Position numbers and translations under genes: made by a program. Shown here piece after piece: positions 54,651 to 63,000 of a stretch of DNA of 64,000 nucleotides (positions are counted from its first letter, which is position 1; every line of letters starts with the position of its first letter). The notes under the pieces are model-generated. The model was not told where the DNA came from. It saw only the letters and a list, made by a program, of their open reading frames with translations, and made no database searches. The DNA is from Burkholderiales bacterium (GTDB lineage Bacteria; Pseudomonadota; Gammaproteobacteria; Burkholderiales; Casimicrobiaceae). The stretch lies in contig JANXNI010000016.1 in the NCBI GenBank assembly GCA_025354165.1, forward strand, positions 86,599 to 150,598, given 5' to 3'.

Positions 54651-55622
54651 ATGGGATACGGAAGTTACTCACACGACGCGCATCAAGCGCTGATCGCGGG
54701 CCGCAGTGCGAGCCCCGGACGTGAGGTGTTTGCGCAGAAGTCATGTCATCCGCTAATGAGCCCTTTCGGGCTTAAGTTTCGCGAATCGCGTGACAATGCG
54801 GAGCATCCGAATTCACTGGCCATTGCATTTGCGCTCGACGTCACGGGCTCGATGGGCAACATTCCCGATAGCCTCGCGCGTCGCGAATTACCGACGTTCA
54901 TGAAGCTTTTGACCGATTGCAAGATTGCCGATCCACAACTGCTGTTCATGGCGGTGGGCGACGCTACGTCAGATCGCGCTGCATTTCAAATCGGGCAATT
55001 TGAAACGACCGCCGAGCTGATGGATCAGTGGCTCACACGCAGCTATCTTGAAGGTGGCGGTGGCGGCACCGGCGAGGAGAGCTACGAGCTGGTGTTCTAC
55101 GCACTGGCGCAGCACACGGACACGGATTGCTTCGCAAAGCGCAAGAAGCGTGGCTATCTTTTCATGACCGGGGATGAGCATCCTTATCCCGCCGTATCGC
55201 GGCAACAAGTTGCGGCGCTATTCGGTGAAACGCTCGATGAAGACATTCCCATTGAAGAGGTGATCGCGGCAGCGGCAGAAAGCTATCACCTGTTCTTTCT
55301 GATCCCCGATTTGCAGCGTCGACAACGCTGTGAGGCGCGATGGCGCGCGCTGTTGGGTGATCATGTGATTTGTATGGAATCTTATGAGGACACTTGCGCT
55401 GTCGCCGCGTCCATCGTTGCCTTGACCGAAAAAGCATTGCCTGATATCGAGGCGGTGGCCAAAACATTGGTAGCGAACGGCATTGCTCGCGAGCGGGTCG
55501 GAGCCGTCGTGCGGGCACTCAGTACGTACGCAGGTGCGGGGGATGCGCATGCGCTATCGAAGCTTGACATCGATGCGCCGGGAGCAGTGAAGCCCGGTTG
55601 GTGGACGCGGCTATTTGGGTAA
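54651..55622 (+). CDS. von Willebrand factor A-like protein of the kinase/AdSS-like operon
   Basis: 323 aa from ATG 54651, AGGAG six bases upstream and overlapping the previous stop. The metal-binding DxTxS motif is DVTGSMG at residues 63-69 (IAFALDVTGSMGNIP), followed by MAVGDATSDRAAFQIGQFE and FMTGDEHPYPAVS, consistent with an intact MIDAS. The N-terminal GYGSYSHDAHQALIAGR is unlike general vWA proteins. It is soluble, without signal peptide. vWA domains join protein complexes; its partner is probably encoded by one of the neighbouring genes. It is the only intact gene of the three. Confidence 0.75.
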   Translation: MGYGSYSHDAHQALIAGRSASPGREVFAQKSCHPLMSPFGLKFRESRDNAEHPNSLAIAFALDVTGSMGNIPDSLARRELPTFMKLLTDCKIADPQLLFMAVGDATSDRAAFQIGQFETTAELMDQWLTRSYLEGGGGGTGEESYELVFYALAQHTDTDCFAKRKKRGYLFMTGDEHPYPAVSRQQVAALFGETLDEDIPIEEVIAAAAESYHLFFLIPDLQRRQRCEARWRALLGDHVICMESYEDTCAVAASIVALTEKALPDIEAVAKTLVANGIARERVGAVVRALSTYAGAGDAHALSKLDIDAPGAVKPGWWTRLFG

Positions 55623-56933
55623 CGCGCGCTACCTTTCACTGCTCGGTTTGGGTTTTGGTGATTGTGGAAAAGGCCTGTTCACTGATGCCCTGACACGACG
55701 GCTCAATGCGCACACCGTTGTGCGTTTCAACGGCGGCGCGCAGACAGGACATAACGTGGTGTTGCCTGATGGACGACATCACACGTTTTCTCAGTTCGCG
55801 CGGGCAGTTTTGTCAATGAAACAGTGACCGTTTTGGCTAAGCCGGTCGTGGTGCATCCGTCGGCCATTCTGCTAGAAGTGCTGGCGCTGGAACGGGCTGG
55901 CGTAACCAATGCGATGACACGCCTCATGATCGATGGTGGGTGTCGTGTTACGACGCCGTTTCACCAGGCGGCCGGGCGGCTGCGTGAGCATGTGCGCGGC
56001 GCGGCGGCGCACGGCACCTGTGGCGTTGGCGTGGTAGAGACGGTGGCTTTTGCGCTGACCCATCCAGGTGACGGACTCACTTATGCCGAACTTCATTCGA
56101 CGGCGTTGGCGCATGAAAAACTGCTCTCCATTCAGCGTGTTTTGTATGCTGAGATCGGCGCATCGCTCCGGCAACCCTTGAACGATCCGGCGCTCGTTGA
56201 TGAATGGCAAATGCTCACGGACGCGAGCGTTGCCAGGCGGTGGCTGGACCAGATTGCACCGGTTTTGCGCGGCATAAAAGCGCAGTCGAAAGATGCGATT
56301 GCAGCACGACTGAGCCGGGCGGGTACGATCATTTTTGAAAGTGCGCAGGGCGTGCTGCTCGATGAGTGGCGCGGCTTTCATCCCCATACGTCGTGGAGCA
56401 CGATCAGCACCGATGCGGTTGAAAACGTGCTGACTGAGGCGGGAATTTCGGCGTGCGTTGAGCACTACGGCGTATTGCGTTCGTATCTGACGCGGCATGG
56501 TGCGGGGCCATTTCCGACGCACGACGCCGCGCTGAACGGGCTTGCGGAGCCGCACAACAGCGCCGCGAGCTGGCAGGGCGAATTTCGACGTGGACACCCG
56601 GATGCGGTGTTACTCCGCTATGCGCGTGATTGCGTCGGCCCGCTTGATGGCTTGCTGGTCAGCCATCTTGATGTGTTTGAGCAAATTACAGCTTTGCGCT
56701 GGTGCGACTCGTACGTCAATACGACGCGACTAACGGTCGGCGCAGCGCAGGATCTCGTACATCAGACAAAGCTCACCGCATTACTCGATCTGGCGGAGCC
56801 ACGCTACGACCCGAAGCCGATCACGCGTGCTGATGATTTGTTGCGTTGGATTGAAGCGGCGGCGTCCCTGCCCGTGCGTTGGGTGAGCCACGGCAATACG
56901 CACTCATCCGTTCGCGCTCGCGTCAGCCATTAA
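55615..56933 (+). pseudogene. Adenylosuccinate synthetase-like gene with a one-base frameshift
   Basis: A TTG start at 55615 (overlapping the vWA stop by 8 bases) gives GFGDCGKGLFTDALTRRLNAHTVVRFNGGAQTGHNVV, the GDxGKG nucleotide site and the GG...GH segment of PurA-like enzymes, but the frame stops at 55827. The next phase continues from AGSFVNETV at 55801 through MIDGGCRVTTPFHQ and VVETVAF to 56933. One missing G near 55798 (TTCGGC to TTCGC) restores a QFGAGS motif and a single ~440-aa protein. It is distinct from a housekeeping PurA: motif Trp and His are replaced. Its substrate is unknown. A sequencing error cannot be excluded. Confidence 0.65.
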
Positions 56934-57834
56934 ACACATCCGCACACGACGCCTCGCGGCCAAGCATCCGGCCCGATGACCACGCGGGTTGTAGCGCACC
57001 GTCGCGCCACAGCATGACGTGGTAAATCGCTGCGAACATGTAGTCAGGTGCAGCGCCCCCCGATGTGCCGACGATCTCGCCGCCACGGCGTACATTGTCA
57101 ATCAACCAGCCCGGCACGGTCAGATGAAATGGGTTGCGCGAGACTTCGCCGACGTGGCAGGCCAGTGCGCTGACCATGTCGCCGACTTGTTCGGCGGTCA
57201 ACTCGATGAGCAGATTAGGGGCGTGCATCGTGGACCAGTATTCGGTGAACGCGACCTGCGCGGTGAAGCCCGGTGACTTTTCCGACACCACGGCCAGCGC
57301 GTCCAGGGTCAGATGATGCGTCCCAATGTGGGTGGCCTGCGCGTCTAGTGCGTGCGGACAAAGGACGAGCGCAGGTTTCAACGCGGCTAATTTTTCGGCG
57401 AGCAGCTCGACGCAGTTTGCCCAGCGCGTCGGATCGGTCTCTCGCGATTGCGCTGTGATGCGATTCAGGCCACGCTCGGCGAGCAAGACCAATTCAAATC
57501 CGATGCGAGCGCAGGCCGCCAACAACTCTTTTGCGCGCGGCAAATGCCGATCCGGATTGCTGCCATGAGTGACGGCGATGTTGATAACGCGCCAGCCTGA
57601 TTCCTGCATCAGACGCAGCGGCAGCCCGCCCACGATACATTCGTCGTCCGGATGCGGTGAAACGATGACGCATAAGGGCGCACAGGGATCAGGAGCGCGC
57701 TGCGGATTCGCCGCAACCCATCGATCCGCCTGCTGCGCCATTGCCGACGCCGGCAGCGCCTTCGCGCTCTGCATCAGCGCTTCCATCGCACTCACAAAAT
57801 CACGCAGGGTTGGTGCTGAGTTTTTTTCGTTCAC
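56923..57834 (-). CDS. PIG-L family deacetylase
   Basis: 303 aa. The zinc motif PHPDDE is at about residue 62 (IVSPHPDDECIVGGLP), followed by VTHGSNPDRHLPRAKELLAACARIG and the second His in HIGTHHLTLDAL. Members remove acetyl groups from GlcNAc-type amino sugars (mycothiol, bacillithiol and cell-surface glycans). The N-terminal ~60 residues before the domain are extra compared with short family members. The 3' end overlaps the AdSS-like gene by about 10 bases in convergent orientation, so the gene may be unrelated to that operon. Confidence 0.88.
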   Translation of the reverse strand: MNEKNSAPTLRDFVSAMEALMQSAKALPASAMAQQADRWVAANPQRAPDPCAPLCVIVSPHPDDECIVGGLPLRLMQESGWRVINIAVTHGSNPDRHLPRAKELLAACARIGFELVLLAERGLNRITAQSRETDPTRWANCVELLAEKLAALKPALVLCPHALDAQATHIGTHHLTLDALAVVSEKSPGFTAQVAFTEYWSTMHAPNLLIELTAEQVGDMVSALACHVGEVSRNPFHLTVPGWLIDNVRRGGEIVGTSGGAAPDYMFAAIYHVMLWRDGALQPAWSSGRMLGREASCADVFNG

Positions 57835-58045
57835 GCTTCAGCATAGCGCAGAGATTCATGCGGCGTTGCACGTTGCTGTCAGCTAACGAACCCGCTATTT
57901 GTTGCGGTTGAATTTGAAAGTAGCGGTTGTCTGAATTACCGCGGCTGCTCCCGTCGGGGCCAGGTGCATTTTGGCGGAATTCCAAACGAACGAAGATACC
58001 TTGCCGAACAAGAAAACGTGGCGATTACCGCAGCAAATTAATAGG

Positions 58046-58161
58046 CAGCTTTTCTCTGTAACCGCCATTAATTATGGGCTTAATGCTATTTACGGCAATA
58101 GTCGACATAAGCAAAATTTAGACGCTAGCCCTCGTTCCAGAAGCTTTTCATGAAAAAGCTG
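58046..58161. repeat. 116-bp dyad repeat, copy F
   Basis: Begins CAGCTTTTCTCTGTAA and ends CATGAAAAAGCTG, exactly 116 bases. GTCGAC occupies positions 56-61, exactly at the centre. ATGGGCT (left) and CTAGCCC (right) stand at mirror positions. It lies between the PIG-L start and the GNAT stop codon, and its right terminus encodes the last GNAT codons. 57835-58045 before it has no gene I can support. Confidence 0.9.
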
Positions 58162-58750
58162 AATTTTCTCTTTGCCATTCGCGCGCCAGCATGGCGTATA
58201 CAAATGTGTCGCGAACGACGCCGCGATGATCGCGACATTCGCCGCGCAAATGCGCTTCACGCGTGAAGCCGACGCGCTCGAATAAACGCCAGCTGCGATC
58301 ATTCAAAACGTCGACCGTGCCCCAGACGCGGTTTGCCCCGATTTTCTCGAACGCGAGCTTGCAACAGAGTGCGACCGCAGCCGCACCGATACCCTGGCCG
58401 CGCGCGCTTTGGCGCAGGAACCAGCCGATCTCCAGCGAAGGAACCTTCCAGTCAAAGCCGTGAAATCCGGTACCGCCGTAGAGCGTTTTCTCATCCCTGG
58501 AGAAGATGCCCATGATGAGCCCTTCGCGCGTCACCCAGCGACCGGCCATCTTCAGAACATAGTCCTCGGAATCGGCCAGTGTCTGAAAATTATCCGTCCA
58601 CGCCACCCATTCCGCCAGCTCAGCGCGATCCTCCTGAACCGCAGCAAAATGTGCCGCTGCATCGCCCAGCCGATACGGTCGAACTACGATGTTTTCACCC
58701 ACAAGGCGCTCTGGCAACTCCAACAGACGCGGACGCTCAATCGCTGGCAT
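58148..58750 (-). CDS. GNAT acetyltransferase (RimJ/RimL type), 3' end inside repeat F
   Basis: 200 aa. RimJ/RimL-like pattern: LVGENIVVRPYRLGDAAAHFAAVQEDR, GGTGFHGFDWKVPSLEIGWFLRQSARGQGIGAAAVALCCKLAFEKIGANRVWGTVDVLNDRSWRLFERVGFTREAHLRG, with the acetyl-CoA loop RGQGIG. It acetylates an amine, often a ribosomal protein or small molecule. Its start overlaps the prfB stop by one base (58750), so it is coupled to prfB. The last codons and TGA lie within repeat F, giving the tail SAFS. Confidence 0.9.
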   Translation of the reverse strand: MPAIERPRLLELPERLVGENIVVRPYRLGDAAAHFAAVQEDRAELAEWVAWTDNFQTLADSEDYVLKMAGRWVTREGLIMGIFSRDEKTLYGGTGFHGFDWKVPSLEIGWFLRQSARGQGIGAAAVALCCKLAFEKIGANRVWGTVDVLNDRSWRLFERVGFTREAHLRGECRDHRGVVRDTFVYAMLAREWQRENSAFS

Positions 58751-59878
58751 TACGCCTCTCCTTTGCCCAGATTTGCTCCCGCTTTGAGGGAGGCCTCAAT
58801 GAAAGGATCGAGGTCGCCGTCGAGCACCGCGCCGGTATTTCCGGTTTCGTGGTTAGTGCGCAAGTCCTTGATACGCGACTGGTCGAGCACGTAACTGCGA
58901 ATTTGATGCCCCCAACCGATGTCGCTCTTGGTGTCTTCGAGCTTTTGCTGCGCTTCCATGCGGATGCGCATCTCGTGCTCGTACAGGCGCGAGCGTAGGC
59001 GCTTCCACGCGACTTCGCGGTTGCTGTGCTGGCTGCGACCATCCTGACATTGCACGACGATGCCGGTCGGAATGTGTGTCAGGCGAACTGCGGAATCGGT
59101 CTTGTTGATGTGCTGGCCGCCTGCACCGCTGGCGCGGAATGTGTCTGTGCGCACGTCCGATGGATTGATGTCGATGACAATCGAATCATCCACTTCGGGA
59201 TACACAAACACCGAGGCAAACGACGTGTGACGACGCGCGTTGCTGTCGAACGGGCTCTTGCGAACGAGGCGATGAATGCCGGTTTCAGTGCGGAGATAAC
59301 CATAAGCGTAATCGCCCGTCAGCTTGATCGAAGCGCTCTTCAGGCCCGCGATGTCACCGTCGGACTCTTCCAGCACTTCCACCTTGAAGCCTTTACGTTC
59401 ACCGTAACGGCAATACATGCGGAAGAGCATCTGCGCCCAGTCTTGCGCCTCGGTGCCGCCAGAGCCGGAGTTGATGTCGAGGAAACAATTCGATTCGTCC
59501 TGCTCACCCGAGAACATGCGTTTGAATTCAAGTTCGGCGAGGACATGGGTGATCTTATCGACGTCAGTTTTGAGACTTAACAGCGTCTCCTCATCGCCTT
59601 CCAGCGCCGCCAGCTCAAGCAGTTCGGCGGCACCTTGCGAGTCCGCCGTCAGCGTGTCGATGTGACTGATCACGTCATCGATCAGCCGCTTTTCGCGGCC
59701 CAATTCGCGCGCGCGATTGGCGTCGTCCCAGACCTTGGGGTTTTCTAGCTCCGCGTTGAGCTCTAACAGGCGTTGCGACTTTTTGTCGTATTCAAAGTAA
59801 CCCCCGGAGGTGATCGACTTTGCCGCGCGCCGCATTGATGGCGTGTTTGAGTTCGTTGCTTAAGTCGTCGACGTTCAT
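58750..59878 (-). CDS. prfB: Peptide chain release factor 2 with programmed frameshift
   Basis: The full gene starts at ATG 59878 ([19 protein letters not shown]) and reaches an in-frame TGA at codon 29. A +1 shift at CTT-TGA moves ribosomes into the long frame that ends at 58750. The protein has a tripeptide anticodon region in [15 protein letters not shown]... and the peptidyl-release loop [18 protein letters not shown] with the essential [16 protein letters not shown] carries the SPF motif that marks RF2 (UGA/UAA). Frameshifting gives autoregulation by RF2 level. Total length, about 390 residues before the shift correction, is normal for the family. Confidence 0.95.
59792..59807 (-). promoter_or_regulatory. 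prfB: prfB programmed +1 frameshift signal
   Basis: On the minus strand an internal Shine-Dalgarno-like CCGGGGG (59807-59801) is followed three bases later by CTT (59797-59795) and TGA (59794-59792), the same order and spacing as E. coli prfB. The next base is A. Low RF2 favours slipping from CTT to TTT in the +1 frame and synthesis of the full protein. Confidence 0.95.
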
Positions 59879-59944
59879 TGCGATTGCATTCTTGTAGGTT
59901 GGTGGCCGATTTTATCGGCGAGCGACATTCCGGCGAATCCCCAA

Positions 59945-59976
59945 TAAAAAAGCCGGGGATTATCCCGGCTTTTTTC
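59945..59976. terminator. Bidirectional intrinsic terminator upstream of prfB
   Basis: AGCCGGG (59951-59957) and CCCGGCT (59964-59970) form a 7-bp stem with a 6-base loop, flanked by A-runs on one side and T-runs on the other, so it works on both strands. On the minus strand it lies about 70 bases beyond the stop of the DUF11 protein gene at the right edge and keeps its transcript apart from prfB. Confidence 0.85.
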
Positions 59977-60042
59977 CTTTTGATCTGCGCCCTGCAGGCC
60001 GCGTCAAGAAGGTCCTAAAGTGATCGCGACTGTATGCAGTAG

Positions 60043-63000
60043 CTATTTTCTGTCAGTGGCCCGTTGACGCAAGGTACGACCCGCGACGCCAAGTAGCGCT
60101 ATCGCAAGCAACCACCACGGCACCGTCGGAATCGGGACGGGTTCGTCAATCACGACGGTCACGCCAATCTGAGCCACTGCGGGATTATTGGTCAACGTCA
60201 CCTCTACGTCCGGTGTGCGCACATCGGAGCGAACCTGACCACCCGACACAGGTGGCACGAATGTCACCGAGTACGTCGCTGCTGGCGTCGTGTTTGCGGG
60301 CACATAGGCGATTACAGGCCATGTGACAGTTCCGGTTGCTGCGTTGTACGAACCACCCGCTCCCACGGTCACCGCTGTTGAGCCCGTAGGCAACTGCAAC
60401 GAGACAACGACGTTTCCGGCAGGGCTGGGGCCAATGTTGCTCATTACGACGGTAGCAGTAACTGGTTGATTTGGCAGCAGGTTGCCCGACGGTGACAACG
60501 TAACCGTAGTCGTTAAATCAGCTGGCGCAAGCAGCACGGTCGTTACCACCGGACCGCCGATGTCGTCGGTCGGATCAGGATCGTGAACCGTTGGCGGAGC
60601 GATGACTCGTGACGAGTTTTGGAACGTCCCAGACGATGGCGCAGTGCCCGTTACGGCGATAGTGACCTGGCTGCCCGCAGAGAAAGAAGGGAGCGACAAG
60701 TTCAGGTTTCCGGTGCCGCTTACTGCGCCACAGGTCGCACCGCTTGACGCGGTACACGTCCATGTGAGGCCGGTGAGCACGTTCGGGAAGACATCCGTGA
60801 CCATTGCGCCATCAGCGCTGGCAGGCCCATTATTTGATGCGACTAACGTGTAACGAACCAATCCGTTCGGCAACACGGTGGACGGCCCGATTTTCGACAT
60901 GGACAGATTTGCAACTGGCGGCAGCGTAGCGGTCACCGTAGTTGGAAGCGAGCTTGTATTGTTAGACGGATTCGGATCCGTAATGCCAGCCGGATTGGCG
61001 ATGGTTGCCGTGTTCACCAAATACGTGACCGCCGGGGGTGCCGTACCTGTGACGGTGTAGCGAAGCCGTCCGTTCATCGGCAGGGTGGCGATGGTCTGGA
61101 CAATATTATTGCCAGCGCCGCTAGCGGCCGGGCACACGGCTTGGCCGGACGAGGCACAAGTCCACGTTACGCCGGTGATCACCGCAGGAACACTGTCCGT
61201 AAACAGCGCGCCGTCAGCGGCGCCAGGTCCGGCGTTTACCACGTCAACCACGTAGCGAATGACGCCCAGCACATTGACCGCAGCTGGCCCTGCCTTCACC
61301 ACCGAGGTGTCAGCCGCTAGCGGTGGTGTTCCAACGTTTGTGGTGACAGTACTGGTGTTGTTTGACGGAACAGGATCTACAACGCCTGGGGGCGGAGTAA
61401 TTGTGACTGTGTTCACAAGCGGCCCCGTAGCAGGCGCTGTCGCAAACACCGTAAGCAAGACGCTACCGCCCGAAGGGAATGTAGGCACGCTGCCGCTGAT
61501 GGTTGTGCTGGTCACGTTAAGTGGTATCGAAGCGCATGGGCTCGTACCGTTACCGGCTGTGCCAGCACACGTAGCACTGACGTTGGTCAGGCCGGGTGGC
61601 AAAGTGTCGCTGAATGTAGCGCCATTCGCCGCAGCTAAACCGTTGTTGATCAACGTGATGGAGTAGGTCATCGACGCACCAGCCGGAACAGCTGCAGGTC
61701 CGTTCTTTTGAACAGCCAGATCGGCGGTGGCTGTGCCCACAGTGATGGTCACGATAGCGGAATCGCAGACGGTCTGGTTAGGCGATGGCAAGCACAGCGT
61801 GTAGACGTAGGTGTCCGTGCCGACGAAGCCCACCGGCGGCTGGTACGTACAAGTAGCCGGTGTCGCCGGGGTACACGTGACCGTGCCGCCCTGCGTGGTC
61901 GTGCCGCCGGTGCTCACCGTAGAGCCCGGTGGATACGAGTCGTTCGGGCTCACAGACGTAGTGACCGGCTGATTGAGCGTCGTGCTGTCGCTGTCGTCGT
62001 TAGCAATCGGCACCACGGGTGTCGTTGCGCTACCCGTCGCGGTGACCGGTGGCCCGCTTGGTGGTGTGCCCGTGCCCGTGGCGACGTTGGTCACCGAGGC
62101 GTTGGCTGCATCTGCCGCCGTCAGCGTGTAGCTGCCAGTACAGGTGATGGTCTGACCCACGGTGAGCGTGGCCGGTGCGGCTGGCACACAGGTGAGCGCA
62201 GCGATCTTGGTGTCGCTGATGCTCACGTTGGTTAACGTCACATTGCCAGTGTTGCTGCCCACGATGGTGTAGTCAATCACTTGACCAATCGTTCCCGCCG
62301 TCGTTGGACTGGCTTTCTTGACGACCTTGATCTCAGGGGCGCTGCTCGGGGCCGATACCGTCGTAGTGCCAGAACCAGTGACCGTACACGGCGGCGTGGC
62401 ACAGGTATTCGGCGGTGCCGTACCTGTAGCCGTAGCGACGTTCGTCTTGCTGCCCGCCGTGACGTCTGCCGCCGTGACGGTGTAGCTAGCGGAACAAATC
62501 ACCGAGCCGTTGAGCGCAAGGGCTGGGATCGGATTGCCGCCAGGACAGGTCACCGTACCTGCAACCGGATCGGTCACATTCACGTTGGTCAACGCTGTCT
62601 TGCCCGTGTTCTCCACAAGGATGGTGTAGCTGATGACGCCACCAAGCGCAGGCAAGACGCCCGGATTCGCCAGCTTCGTGACCGTAATGCCGCTGTTTGG
62701 CGTGCTCGGTACCGTCGCTGTCCCAGTGCCCGTGATCAGGCACGGTGGTGTGGCGCAGGTGTTCGGTGGCGCAGTACCGGTGCCCGTGGCGACGTTAGTC
62801 GTGCTGCCCGCTGCAACATCAGAGGCGGTGAGCGTGTAGACGTTACCTGAGGTGCACGACACATTTGCCGTTGCGCCTACCGCAAGCGTGGCCACCGGGA
62901 CGCAGGTGAGCGCTGGCAGCTTCGGATCACCGATCGTGACGTTGGTCAGGTCAACGTTGCCGGTGTTGCGTACCGAGAACAAGTAGGTAACGGTGTCACC

